In this document: piece by piece, positions 41,451-49,855 of the stretch
Numbering within the stretch: position 1 is the stretch's first letter
Layout of the letters: each line of letters begins with the position of its first letter
Source of the DNA: Pseudomonas putida
Lineage (GTDB): Bacteria; Pseudomonadota; Gammaproteobacteria; Pseudomonadales; Pseudomonadaceae
DNA: 64,000 nucleotides
NCBI RefSeq assembly: GCF_028682395.1
Contig: NZ_JANHLC010000001.1
Coordinates: 124,001 to 188,000, forward strand
Reading direction: 5' to 3'
Translations under genes and position numbers: made by a program
The notes under the pieces: model-generated
The model's input: the letters and a program-made list of their open reading frames with translations, nothing else
Told to the model about the DNA's origin: nothing
Database searches by the model: none

Positions 41451-41933
41451 ATGAACAAGCTCACCCTGCACCAGGCCCTGCTCGCCAAGCTGAGCGCCGA
41501 TCTGCAAGTCGCCCAGCGCGCCGCACAAACCGCCTATGAAGCAGCGACCCACGAAGAAAACATTGCGGAGAACAAGTACGACACCCTAGGGCTGGAAGCT
41601 TCCTACTTGGCAACCGGCCAAGCCAGACGCGTCGAAGAGATAAAAGCCGCACTCAAAGCCTGCCAGGAACTGGACGCCCAACCCTACGACGATGCACAGG
41701 GCATTCACCTTGGCGCTCTGCTCACCCTGGAAAATAGCAACGGCCAGCAGCAGAAGCTGTTTTTAGCCCCCGCGGGTGCGGGGCTCAAGCTCGACGTCGA
41801 AGGCCAGCAGGTCACGGTGATCACGCCGCGCGCGCCGCTGGGCCAAAGCCTGCTGGGCAAACGGGAAGAGGATGAAGTGGAAATAGTGGTCGCCGGCAGC
41901 CGTCAGGGCTTCAGCATTATCGCGGTCCAGTAG
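41451..41933 (+). CDS. GreA/GreB-family transcription-factor-like protein
   Basis: A 160-residue protein with an N-terminal helical hairpin (about 1-75) and a C-terminal FKBP-like domain ending in TPRAPLGQSLLGKREEDEV, which matches the GreA/GreB/Rnk C-terminal domain that docks on RNA polymerase. The acidic tip of true Gre factors is not obvious, so transcript cleavage stimulation is uncertain. Confidence 0.82.
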   Translation: MNKLTLHQALLAKLSADLQVAQRAAQTAYEAATHEENIAENKYDTLGLEASYLATGQARRVEEIKAALKACQELDAQPYDDAQGIHLGALLTLENSNGQQQKLFLAPAGAGLKLDVEGQQVTVITPRAPLGQSLLGKREEDEVEIVVAGSRQGFSIIAVQ

Positions 41934-41945
41934 GCGCCAAGCGCC

Positions 41946-42197
41946 TTACTTGGCCGCCATCAGACGATTGACTTCACTGCGGACCATATTGGAAAACTCC
42001 GGCGGCGACATACCATCCAACTCCGCCCGCACCCATTCGGCCCACTTGCCCTTGCGCTTGGAGCGCTCGCCAAACAGACGGGCCGCCTCGCCTTTGGCCT
42101 TGCCGAGGTTGTTCTGCCAAAGATCGAACAGGCGCGCCTTCTCGTCTTCCAGGGCCGCACGTTCGGGAAGGGATTTGTTGGCCAGATTGAAGCTCAT
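41946..42197 (-). CDS. conserved hypothetical protein
   Basis: An 83-residue charged, helical protein (MSFNLANKSLPERAALEDEK...) with no recognised catalytic motif. It converges on the GreA-like gene with 12 bases between. Composition and codon use fit the core genome. The function is unknown. Confidence 0.78.
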   Translation of the reverse strand: MSFNLANKSLPERAALEDEKARLFDLWQNNLGKAKGEAARLFGERSKRKGKWAEWVRAELDGMSPPEFSNMVRSEVNRLMAAK

Positions 42198-42360
42198 AAG
42201 AATTCCTACAGCGCAAAATAAGCAATATCTTACACTGTATAGCGATATTTCCAGGTCGGGATTGTAAGCCGACTGATGGGCGAATTAGAAAGTTTGCAAC
42301 TTTTCCGCCCGCAATCGACTCCACTGTCCGACCCATCATTGACCCGCAAGGAGTACTGCA

Positions 42361-42681
42361 ATGGCTCGGAAAACCGCCGCACAAGCCAACGGTGAGCAAA
42401 TCAAGGACCAGGCGTTCAGCGACCTGCAAGCGCTGATCGAGGAATCGGAAAAACTCCTGAGGAGCAGTGCGAACCTCGTCGGCGAGGAAGGCGAAACCCT
42501 GCGTGCGCAGGTCAGCCTGAAACTCAAACAGGCCCTGGACTCGGTCAGCAACGTGCGTGAAAGCGCCAAGCCGATGGTCGAGGCCACGCAAACCTACATC
42601 GGTGGCCACCCCTGGCAGACCGTAGCGATCTCGGCAGGCTTCGGGCTGGTCGTCGGCCTGCTGCTGGGCCGGCGCAACTAA
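42361..42681 (+). CDS. DUF883 (YqjD/ElaB-family) protein, second copy
   Basis: A 106-residue paralogue of the protein at 10486-10800. It shares the MARKTA start, a central helical region (LIEESEKLLRSSANL) and the C-terminal anchor GFGLVVGLLLGRRN. It stands alone, without yqjE/yqjK partners. A ribosome-anchoring stationary-phase role is inferred from E. coli homologues. Confidence 0.9.
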   Translation: MARKTAAQANGEQIKDQAFSDLQALIEESEKLLRSSANLVGEEGETLRAQVSLKLKQALDSVSNVRESAKPMVEATQTYIGGHPWQTVAISAGFGLVVGLLLGRRN

Positions 42682-42834
42682 CCAAGGCCGCGCCCCACAA
42701 ACCCCATTCAGGCTGTGCGAGCGCAAGACGCGCGCAGCCTGAAGCCGCTGGCAACCTTCGCGCCGCCGGGGCTTTTCTTCCCTGGGCGAAATCGTTAGCG
42801 TAGCCGCCCCGAATCCCTGCCCTGTGAGCGCCCC

Positions 42835-43131
42835 ATGATCGCCAAAGAATCCAGAAACGAGCTCGCCCTCGCCCGGTTCCTTGATGCCAACCCCCATCTG
42901 CGCGAAGAAACCCAGGCCCTGAGCCCGACCGAACAGGCCCAGCAATTTCAATGGGCGTTTGAAGACGAAGCGCAAGCGCAAGGCATCGAGCCCTGGGAAC
43001 TGACCCTGCAACTGGTCGCCCAGACCCCGGAAGAGCTCCACGCCATGCGCCTGGAGGTCCATCGCGAAGTGGCCGAAGCCCTGGGAATGGACTGGCAGGA
43101 ATACTGTTCTTTCAACGAAATTGACGAGTAA
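42835..43131 (+). CDS. conserved hypothetical protein
   Basis: A 98-residue soluble, acidic protein (MIAKESRNELALARFLDAN...) rich in Glu, Gln and Ala, resembling small Pseudomonas-conserved helical proteins (probably DUF6388). No catalytic residues are apparent. ATG at 42835. The function is unknown. Confidence 0.78.
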   Translation: MIAKESRNELALARFLDANPHLREETQALSPTEQAQQFQWAFEDEAQAQGIEPWELTLQLVAQTPEELHAMRLEVHREVAEALGMDWQEYCSFNEIDE

Positions 43132-43283
43132 TACGTCGCCAGGGGAAAGGGTCGTAGAGCGCAGGGAAAAATCCCACCCCATTACCGCCTTTTCCTTGTA
43201 AGAAACTTGACCAGGATCAACGGCCCTTTGCTTCGTAGCCCTAAGAATGACCGGAGGACATTGAACGAGAAACAGGCCCTCCC

Positions 43284-44381
43284 ATGAGTGAAGATTCCAC
43301 CGCCCTACCCCTGCCCACTGCCAGCACGAAGCAGGCATCGGTCGCCAGCACCACCGCCAGCAAGACTGCACCGCGCAAAGCCACCGCACCACGCCCCCGT
43401 CGCCCACGCACGGCCAAGCCCGCCCCGGTAACCGTTGCCGTTGCCGTTGCCGAGGTGAAGACCGACGCCGCTGGCGTAGAGTCCAAGGCCCTGCAAATCA
43501 GCAAAGCACCTCAAGCCGCCATCGAGGACAGCGTCTCGGCCCAACTGCCGGACAGCTACCCCTATCAAAGCCGCATGCGCCGTGCCGAGTACGAAAAGGC
43601 CAAGAACGAACTGCAGATCGAACTGCTCAAGGTGCAGAACTGGGTGAAGGAAACCGGGCAGCGCATCGTGGTCCTGTTCGAAGGGCGTGACGCTGCCGGC
43701 AAAGGCGGCACCATCAAGCGCTTTATGGAGCATCTCAATCCGCGCGGCGCGCGAATCGTGGCCCTGGAAAAACCTTCGGAGCAGGAAAAAGGCCAGTGGT
43801 ACTTCCAGCGCTATATCCAGCACCTGCCCACCGCCGGGGAAATGGTCTTCTTTGATCGCTCCTGGTACAACCGCGCCGGGGTCGAGCGGGTCATGGAGTT
43901 CTGCACCCCTCTGCAGTACCTGGAATTCATGCGCCAGACCCCGGAACTGGAGCGCATGCTCTGCAACAGCGGCGTGCTGATGTTCAAGTTCTGGTTCTCG
44001 GTCAATCGCGAAGAGCAACTGCGCCGCTTTATCTCGCGCCGCGACGACCCGCTCAAGCACTGGAAGCTTTCGCCCATCGACATCAAGTCCCTGGACAAGT
44101 GGGACGAGTACACCGCCGCCAAACAGGCGATGTTCTTCCACACCGATACCGCCGATGCACCGTGGACGGTGATCAAGTCCGACGACAAGAAACGTGCACG
44201 GATCAACTGCATCCGCCACTTCCTGCATGAGCTGGACTATCCGGACAAGGACCTCAGTATCGCCTACGCCCCCGACCCGCTGCTCGTGGGTCGTGCCTCG
44301 CGAGTACGCGAAGAGGATGAACCTCCTGTCGTCGAGAGCACCGCGCAAGCCGATACGCCCACATTGGCCCTGACTGCCTGA
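43284..44381 (+). CDS. ppk2: polyphosphate kinase 2
   Basis: A 365-residue PPK2-family kinase that uses polyphosphate to phosphorylate nucleoside diphosphates. The Walker A loop EGRDAAGKGGT is near 132-142, Walker B VFFDRSWYNRAG near 188-199 and the lid-region RYIQHLPTAGEMV lies between. The first 75 residues are a low-complexity Ala/Thr/Pro/Arg extension, as in other Pseudomonas PPK2 proteins. A 10-bp hairpin (44406-44430) follows the stop. Confidence 0.95.
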   Translation: MSEDSTALPLPTASTKQASVASTTASKTAPRKATAPRPRRPRTAKPAPVTVAVAVAEVKTDAAGVESKALQISKAPQAAIEDSVSAQLPDSYPYQSRMRRAEYEKAKNELQIELLKVQNWVKETGQRIVVLFEGRDAAGKGGTIKRFMEHLNPRGARIVALEKPSEQEKGQWYFQRYIQHLPTAGEMVFFDRSWYNRAGVERVMEFCTPLQYLEFMRQTPELERMLCNSGVLMFKFWFSVNREEQLRRFISRRDDPLKHWKLSPIDIKSLDKWDEYTAAKQAMFFHTDTADAPWTVIKSDDKKRARINCIRHFLHELDYPDKDLSIAYAPDPLLVGRASRVREEDEPPVVESTAQADTPTLALTA

Positions 44382-44405
44382 GCTGAGGCTGTTGGTCAAT
44401 CGCGA

Positions 44406-44430
44406 CCTGGGCGGCCTCAAGCCGCCCAGG
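44406..44430. terminator. GC-rich hairpin after ppk2
   Basis: Stem CCTGGGCGGC (44406-44415) with GCCGCCCAGG (44421-44430) and a 5-base loop. The T-tract is poor on both strands, so efficiency is uncertain. It lies between convergent genes. Confidence 0.55.
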
Positions 44431-44451
44431 CTAGCCCTGGTTAGCCGTCCC

Positions 44452-44970
44452 TTACTCGTCCTGGCGATGAGTCATCTGCAGCTTTTTCGCCATGGCTAAA
44501 TGCATTTCCAGCGTGGGCAAGGTCTGTCTGACCAGTTCCTGCAAAGCCGGAACCTCGGGATCCTCGGCTTGCTGCTGAAACAGCTTGATCATCGCCTCAT
44601 GCGCTTCGATCTGATGGACGACATAAGCCGCATCGAATCCATCCCCTTGCGGAGCCTCGAACATGGCCGCCCTGGCCTGCTGCTCCAACTGCTCGACAGG
44701 CGCCAGGCTCAACCCGAGGCGATCGGCCAACTCCGATAAGTGACGATTGGTATTGGTGTAATCCTTGATCATCTCAACGGCAAAACTATTGATGTCCGTC
44801 GCCGAAGTTCTCTGAATAGCCAGCCGGCTGCTTTCAATCTCGGCAATACCCGCGGTCCTGGCCTGCTCGATAAACTCGACGGGGCTTGCGGCAAGCGCAC
44901 TCCCCGTGGCACATGCCCACAGGCTAAACACGCAGGAAACGAGAACGGACTTCACGGCATTGCGTGGCAT
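44452..44970 (-). CDS. DUF4142-family exported protein
   Basis: A 172-residue protein with an N-terminal signal peptide (LVSCVFSLWACATGSALA) and a four-helix ferritin-like DUF4142 domain (EFIEQARTAGIAEIESSRLA, then a His-rich VVHQIEAHEAMIKLF). The role is unknown; members are often stress-related periplasmic proteins. It starts with ATG at 44968-44970. Confidence 0.88.
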   Translation of the reverse strand: MPRNAVKSVLVSCVFSLWACATGSALAASPVEFIEQARTAGIAEIESSRLAIQRTSATDINSFAVEMIKDYTNTNRHLSELADRLGLSLAPVEQLEQQARAAMFEAPQGDGFDAAYVVHQIEAHEAMIKLFQQQAEDPEVPALQELVRQTLPTLEMHLAMAKKLQMTHRQDE

Positions 44971-45212
44971 AAAACAATCTCCAGAACAGTGGCGAGTTTA
45001 TTTCCCGCATAAGTTCTGAAGACCCAATGCCGCAAAGGTTTAAACGAAATCGAGATGACCGACGAACGGCAATTCCTGCCCGTCAGCGCTTCGGGGCTCT
45101 TCAATCAAAGCCGTGACAAGTAGCACCCCAGCGAATTCCAATCGTCCATCACCGCCCTGCCCCCTTCAGCGAGCGCAGCCTTTGTGCACGATAGAGCAGG
45201 ATTTGTTTTAAT

Positions 45213-45244
45213 ATATGGAAATACGAATATTCATACCTCCATAT
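45213..45244. promoter_or_regulatory. ArsR operator candidate
   Basis: Inverted repeat ATATGGA (45213-45219) ... TCCATAT (45238-45244), with a central palindrome GAATATTC (45225-45232), in the AT-rich promoter 20 bases ahead of arsR. The dyad around GAATATTC is what ArsR/SmtB repressors bind. Confidence 0.65.
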
Positions 45245-45263
45245 TTAATAGCGATCCCTTGCG

Positions 45264-45620
45264 ATGACACCAACCCTGACCCCACCGGCCGTGTTCAAGT
45301 GCCTGGCCGATGAAACCCGAGCCCGTGCCACGCTGCTTATTGCCCGCGAAGGCGAGCTCTGTGTATGCGAACTGGTCTGCGCGCTCAACGACAGCCAGCC
45401 AAAGGTCTCCCGCCACCTCGCCCAACTGCGCGCTTGCGGGTTGCTGACCGACCGCCGGCAAGGCCAATGGGTGTACTACAGACTCAATCCCGATCTTGCG
45501 GACTGGGTTCGCGCTGTCCTGCAGACGACGCTGCATGCCAATGCCGAGTGGCTCCACCAGGACAGTGCGCGACTGCACCTTATGGGCGACCGCCCTGTTC
45601 GAACGGCGGCCTGCTGCTGA
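45264..45620 (+). CDS. arsR: arsenite-responsive repressor ArsR
   Basis: A 118-residue SmtB/ArsR winged-helix repressor. The arsenite-binding motif ELCVCELV is near residues 31-38 and the recognition helix reads SQPKVSRHLAQLR. It is the first gene of an arsR-arsC-arsH group and probably represses it through the upstream palindrome. The arsB/acr3 pump gene that usually follows it is absent. Confidence 0.95.
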   Translation: MTPTLTPPAVFKCLADETRARATLLIAREGELCVCELVCALNDSQPKVSRHLAQLRACGLLTDRRQGQWVYYRLNPDLADWVRAVLQTTLHANAEWLHQDSARLHLMGDRPVRTAACC

Positions 45621-45724
45621 TCCGACATTTGGACCACACTCGTCACACTGGCGGTTGTGAATAAACCGATCCGCCTCGGCGATCCGAGCGGAACCCGATA
45701 TCGCCACGCCATGGAGGAAGAACG

Positions 45725-46195
45725 GTGAACGTTCTTTTCATGTGTACCGCCAATAGCTGTCGCAGCATTTTGTCTGAAGCCCTGTTCAACCACCTTGCGC
45801 CGGCGGGGTATCACGCGGTCAGCGCTGGCAGCGTTCCCAAGGGGCGAGTACTGCCCCGCAGCCTGAAAACCCTTGAGGAAGCGGGCATTGCCACCGATGG
45901 CTTAAGCAGCAAAGGGGTCGAATATTTTGAGAGCGCCCCGCCGGACATTGTCATCACCGTCTGCGACCAGGCCGCAGGTGAAGCCTGCCCGGTGTACTTC
46001 GGTCCCGCCTTGAAAGCGCATTGGGGCCTAGAAGATCCATCCGAGGTCATAGGCAGCGAAGACGCGATCTCAGCCGCCTTTCATACCACCCTTGCCCACA
46101 TCGAGGTGCGCTGCCGGGCATTCCTGGCGCTGCCCCTTGACCAACTAAGCAGAAACGACCTGCACCTGGCACTTAAACATATCGGCACCCTGTAG
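45725..46195 (+). CDS. arsC: thioredoxin-linked arsenate reductase ArsC
   Basis: A low-molecular-weight phosphatase-fold arsenate reductase of 156 residues. The CX5R loop CTANSCR starts at Cys7 and the redox pair lies in [12 protein letters not shown], as in the thioredoxin-dependent family that reduces arsenate to arsenite. The start is GTG at 45725, behind GGAGGAAG. Only 104 bases separate it from arsR. Confidence 0.94.
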   Translation: MNVLFMCTANSCRSILSEALFNHLAPAGYHAVSAGSVPKGRVLPRSLKTLEEAGIATDGLSSKGVEYFESAPPDIVITVCDQAAGEACPVYFGPALKAHWGLEDPSEVIGSEDAISAAFHTTLAHIEVRCRAFLALPLDQLSRNDLHLALKHIGTL

Positions 46196-46208
46196 CCCGG
46201 AGACGTCC

Positions 46209-46895
46209 ATGCCGCAACACCTTCCCAACCTGAATGACGCCCTGGTTCAAGACACACAGAGCCAAGACCACAAGCCCCGCATCCTGTTGCTATATGGGTC
46301 GACCCGCCCCCGCTCTTTCAGTCGACTTCTGGTTGAGGAAGCCGCCCGCTTGCTGGAGCACTTCGGCGCTGAGACACGCATCTTCAACCCCTGCGGACTC
46401 CCACTGCCTGATGACGCCCCCGTCGAGCACCCAAAAGTGCAGGAACTGCTGGCGCTGATGCAGTGGTCGCAAGGCCAGGTCTGGTGCTCGCCCGAGCGAC
46501 ACGGCGCCCTCTCCGCGGTATTCAAGGCCCAGATCGACTGGGTTCCCCTGGCCATGGGGGCCGTGCGCCCTACCCAGGGCAAGACCCTGGCGGTCATGCA
46601 GGTGAGCGGCGGCTCGCAATCCTTCAACGTGGTCAACCAACTCCGGGTCCTGGGACGATGGATGCGGATGTTCACCATCCCAAACCAATCGTCGGTGCCC
46701 AAGGCCTTCCTGGAGTTTGACGATCAAAACCGGATGAAACCGTCAGCGCTGTACGACCGGGTGGTCGACGTCATGGAAGAATTGGTGAAGTTCACCCTGC
46801 TGCTACGCGAGCGCCCCGACCTGGTCGATCGCTATTCAGAACGCAAGGAGTCCGCTGAAGCGCTATCGCAACGAGTCAATCAGCGCTCGATCTGA
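46209..46895 (+). CDS. arsH: arsenic resistance flavoprotein ArsH
   Basis: A 228-residue NADPH-dependent FMN reductase that oxidises trivalent organoarsenicals. The flavodoxin-like P-loop [13 protein letters not shown] is near residue 30, followed by [12 protein letters not shown] and the ArsH-typical [20 protein letters not shown]. It lies 13 bases after arsC in the same operon and ends just outside the integrated island. Confidence 0.95.
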   Translation: MPQHLPNLNDALVQDTQSQDHKPRILLLYGSTRPRSFSRLLVEEAARLLEHFGAETRIFNPCGLPLPDDAPVEHPKVQELLALMQWSQGQVWCSPERHGALSAVFKAQIDWVPLAMGAVRPTQGKTLAVMQVSGGSQSFNVVNQLRVLGRWMRMFTIPNQSSVPKAFLEFDDQNRMKPSALYDRVVDVMEELVKFTLLLRERPDLVDRYSERKESAEALSQRVNQRSI

Positions 46896-47005
46896 GCAGC
46901 AAAGCAGACCGCACCTTCGATACGAGCCTGCCCCTACGCATCACGGGGGCAACTTACGCCGCGCGCAACAGGCTTTTCAGGCCAGCTTTGTGAAAGCCAG
47001 ACAGC

Positions 47006-47037
47006 AAAAAGCCCCGGAGCTGTTAACTACCGGGGCT
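47006..47037 (-). terminator. original tRNA-Ser terminator, now separated from the tRNA
   Basis: Stem AGCCCCGG (47010-47017) with CCGGGGCT (47030-47037); on the minus strand it ends in TTTTT. It lies just beyond the left copy of the tRNA 3' end, where the tRNA gene's terminator should have been before the island inserted. Confidence 0.75.
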
Positions 47038-47043
47038 TCTCTA

Positions 47044-47070
47044 AATGTGGCGGTTAAGGAGAGATTCGAA
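47044..47070. repeat. left attachment site (attL) copy of tRNA-Ser 3' end
   Basis: AATGTGGCGGT, one mismatched base (T at 47055 against G at 54499), then AAGGAGAGATTCGAA. This duplicates the last bases of tRNA-Ser including CCA. Beyond 47070 the similarity stops abruptly, which marks the edge of the core. Confidence 0.9.
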
Positions 47071-47110
47071 ACTACCCGTTCGCGGTTTTCGAAACCAAGC
47101 CCCCCCGGTT

Positions 47111-47128
47111 TATAAGGGCTGCAGCCCG
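47111..47128. repeat. direct repeat a of island left arm
   Basis: TATAAGGGCTGCAGCCCG, itself containing the palindrome GGGCTGCAGCCC. A 17/18 copy lies at 47468-47485; the two enclose the GGTAAT/ATTACC array. Confidence 0.75.
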
Positions 47129-47144
47129 ATGGTGTGCGCCGGAT

Positions 47145-47164
47145 CAGTCCCATGCCAGTCCCAT
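47145..47164 (+). repeat. arm-type repeat pair, left end
   Basis: Two CAGTCCCAT units at 47145-47153 and 47156-47164, 11 bases start to start. An identical pair with the same spacing and orientation lies at the right end (54394-54413). They probably are integrase arm-binding sites. Confidence 0.7.
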
Positions 47165-47239
47165 GGCTTAAATGCACCAGGTTGCAGAAAACGGTCACAA
47201 CAGGCGTTTTGAACGATTTATGTTGAGGCATGGGAAAAA

Positions 47240-47513
47240 GGTAATTTTGGTAATGAGCTGTCAAAACTCGGATAAAGCCCAATAAAATCAGATAGTTGAT
47301 AGGGTTTTATAGAGGTAATAAAAAGGTAATTAAGTGGTTAGGAAATTACTTTCACAGCGAGTAATGCCAGTGAGCCGCCAACCCCAGCAAAATGGGGGCC
47401 TGAGCAAAATATTACCTCGTCCATTACCTAATATTACCCCCCAAGGTAATGACTGAAAGCCACGACCTATAAGGGCTCCAGCCCGTTCTGACCCACCGAT
47501 TACTAAAATTACC
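47240..47513. repeat. GGTAAT/ATTACC repeat array
   Basis: Five GGTAAT (47240, 47249, 47314, 47325, 47445) and four ATTACC (47411, 47423, 47433, 47508) in 274 bases. Neighbouring units are 9-12 bases apart, about one helical turn. The first four point one way and most of the rest the other. The region has no gene and must be a protein-binding site or a replication or excision control region. Confidence 0.75.
47468..47485. repeat. direct repeat b of island left arm
   Basis: TATAAGGGCTCCAGCCCG, differing by one base from 47111-47128. Confidence 0.75.
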
Positions 47514-48315
47514 CTTTTCCCGCCCCTCGCCAGAAAAATAGCCATGCACCCCATCGTTCCGGTGCTTTTTTCCATGCGCCGTTGATTAGTAGTGTCAGCC
47601 TGAAATTGATGGTGATGCTGTGCAATGCCTCAGAATGCTTAAAACCTAGACAGGCTGGGCCTCGCAGTCGTTTTTGCGTAGGCATCTATAGCGGCTGGTA
47701 GGCCCCTGATCCGAACGGTTCCAAAAACTAAAACACCGCCTGCAGTAGGTTTTCAAAACCATAGTCCCCGTAAACCGGGCACCTCGCCTGTTTGGCCACG
47801 CCTCTGCCGCCCCGTGACGCATGTGCAAGGCCACTACACTTTTTTGCAAAGCCTTGCACTCTGTGCAATTACAAAATATCCCCCGGAGCCCGCAGCGGGC
47901 CTGGGCGGAGGCACCGTTTTCACCACACTACCCGTTTGCACAAAAAAGGGACGCAAGGCCCATCGGCGGGAGGGGGATAAGTGGTTTTTCAAAAAGTTTT
48001 TTTGTCGTGAGCCATTTTTCATACTTCTCGGGCGAATCTATGCGGTAGTGGGAAATTGCACCGTATCTGACGACCGATTTGCATTCGATTTGACCAGCAC
48101 TCTTCTTGCCAACAGAAGCAGAAGTCGACCCGCTCCAGCCGGTTTACGCGGCAGAAGTTGGCCAGTAGAAGGTGTTTGCACGAAGCGCGCGAGTTTTCTG
48201 TTCACCAAACAAAGCCCAACGCCAATTTGTTGCAGGTACTTCTACAGTTGGCTATACCTAAACTGGCGATAGCACATTGCCACATAAGCTATATCTGACA
48301 CATGGAGCGTCACAT
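47514..48315. other. non-coding left arm of the island
   Basis: About 800 bases without a convincing gene. Open frames here have unnatural composition (Arg/Pro-rich or Cys-rich) and no Shine-Dalgarno. Repeated GTGCAA/TTGCAC motifs occur at about 47821-47873. It may be decayed phage sequence. Confidence 0.45.
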
Positions 48316-49299
48316 ATGAAGCGCCTCAAAACTGTAGTAGTAGCAGTATTTTCTTTGGCGTTAACTGGTTGTGAATCGTGGTCAATAATTACCTCATCAA
48401 AAATAGAGCCTTCCGCTACAGATGCGGAATACAGCGCTGTAGTGCCCGTGGATAGGGATGGGAGCTGGGACACGCTGTTCGGCAAAGATCCGACTGCTGA
48501 AAACTACAGGAGCAATTGTGTCAAAGCGGGCCTCGTTGCCCCGGCCGGGGCGGCAGTGCTTACCGCTATCGGCAGTGCCGCATGGGATTTGGGGGTCATG
48601 GCGGTAAATGACAAAGTCGAGAAGATTCAAGAACGGTCAAGCAGTACTTGGAATGCAACATGGACTACGACTTCAGATGAGTTGAAGAGGCTGCCATGCC
48701 TTGCCCTAGTCAGATACAGATACACCACGACAGAGGCCAAAGGTACGCAACCGGAAAGCGTAACTGTCCCCCAGATGATATTGCTACTCAAACTTACTGA
48801 GTTCGACCCGAAGAAAGACAAGCTGGCAGCCGTTCAGTTTGTGCCAATGCTCGCTGCCTCAAGAACTAGCGCGGCACTGACCAAAGACGAGGGGAAAGGC
48901 CTGGGCAAGATAGGCCTCTCCGCTGCGGGTGCAATATCTTATTACGTTGACGGCGAGCTTAAAGAATCAATGCCAGATGCAATCAGCGTCTCGGGAGTTA
49001 CGGTAGGCGAGACAGGGAGCAATCCACCCCTGATGGTCAAGTCACTAGGATACGGCGGATCGAACGCGACCAAGCCAGTCACCTACCCCTTCGACAGTAA
49101 GGCTGACAAACATGACGAACCAGGTAAATACTCCCGTCAAATCACTCCGCTGTACGTGAAATTCGCAGTGGCGGAGACAGGTACGTTATCCGGAAAAAAT
49201 GCGAAGGCGAAGGCCGAAATCAAGGTCATCACCGACGCGCTCGGTCCTGTTGCGAAAGATTTCATCAAGAAGAGATTTGAGGACGACGACTCACAGTAA
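48316..49299 (+). CDS. hypothetical lipoprotein (island cargo)
   Basis: A 327-residue protein with a lipoprotein signal peptide ending in LTGC, so Cys18 should be lipidated and the protein held at a membrane. No known domain is recognised in the mature part, which has a Gly/Ala hydrophobic stretch (GLVAPAGAAVLTAIGSAAW) and later beta-rich, Lys/Thr-rich sequence. Start ATG at 48316 (MKRLKT). Codon use is less GC-biased than flanking core genes. It is alone on the plus strand at the left end of the island; a surface or superinfection-exclusion role is conceivable but unsupported. Confidence 0.75.
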   Translation: MKRLKTVVVAVFSLALTGCESWSIITSSKIEPSATDAEYSAVVPVDRDGSWDTLFGKDPTAENYRSNCVKAGLVAPAGAAVLTAIGSAAWDLGVMAVNDKVEKIQERSSSTWNATWTTTSDELKRLPCLALVRYRYTTTEAKGTQPESVTVPQMILLLKLTEFDPKKDKLAAVQFVPMLAASRTSAALTKDEGKGLGKIGLSAAGAISYYVDGELKESMPDAISVSGVTVGETGSNPPLMVKSLGYGGSNATKPVTYPFDSKADKHDEPGKYSRQITPLYVKFAVAETGTLSGKNAKAKAEIKVITDALGPVAKDFIKKRFEDDDSQ

Positions 49300-49393
49300 T
49301 CACTACCTAGACCGTTGTTCTGGTTTTGGGCGAGCCCTGCCTCCAAGATTTTAGAGTCAGGGCTCCGCAACGCGGATACAAACTCATGATATT

Positions 49394-49855
49394 TTATCGG
49401 TCAGGCTGACTATCGGATTCTACCTTTCGCTTTTGATTCATTACAGACCGGAATATTTTACCGACCTCTGGGCGAGCGAGCAGGTAGCTAAGCGCTTTCT
49501 CTAAGGCTGCTTTATCCTCGCAATACATCTCTTCCGCATCAGTGATTACCAAACAAGGGTAACCATTTGGATCAGATTTCCATTTTGCGATTTCCTTAGG
49601 CGCGTAACTCTCGGCCAGCGGGTTCAGGGCCGCTATTGCCCAATAACTACCACTAGATGCAGATTTTGCAGCGACTGTAAGAAAATCAAGAAATGGATTT
49701 GACTTAAAAATTATCTCAACCTTCAGCTTCCCCTCGCTTGCATCCCCGAGCTGCTGATTCATGATTTCAAAAACCGAATCAATTTCATCTTTATTATCCT
49801 CAGCCTTTTTTGCTGCTTCCTGCCCCTTGTTGAACGAACCAATAAAGTCAACCAT
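49394..49855 (-). CDS. small partner protein of EEP-fold enzyme (unknown)
   Basis: A 153-residue soluble protein. The N-terminal third is charged and helical (SFNKGQEAAKKAEDN, FEIMNQQLGD); the rest has a mixed pattern with a short hydrophobic stretch. I recognise no family. Its ATG at 49853-49855 lies inside the last codons of the upstream EEP gene (8-base overlap), so the two are translationally coupled and probably work together. The gene is AT-rich. Confidence 0.75.
   Translation of the reverse strand: MVDFIGSFNKGQEAAKKAEDNKDEIDSVFEIMNQQLGDASEGKLKVEIIFKSNPFLDFLTVAAKSASSGSYWAIAALNPLAESYAPKEIAKWKSDPNGYPCLVITDAEEMYCEDKAALEKALSYLLARPEVGKIFRSVMNQKRKVESDSQPDR

Noticed and set aside
41974..43407. 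A 477-codon minus-strand open frame crossing several genes
   Set aside because: It runs antisense to the DUF883 and neighbouring small genes, whose starts and motifs are convincing.
43284..43510. Ala/Thr/Pro-rich start of PPK2 as a frameshift or horizontal fusion
   Set aside because: The frame is continuous and such low-complexity N-terminal extensions are normal in Pseudomonas PPK2.
47330..47575. 81-codon minus-strand open frame over the repeat array
   Set aside because: It spans the GGTAAT/ATTACC array, so its apparent protein is a by-product of the repeats.
47814..48272. 152-codon open frame in the island left arm
   Set aside because: Unnatural composition, no Shine-Dalgarno, no family features; it lies in sequence rich in repeats.
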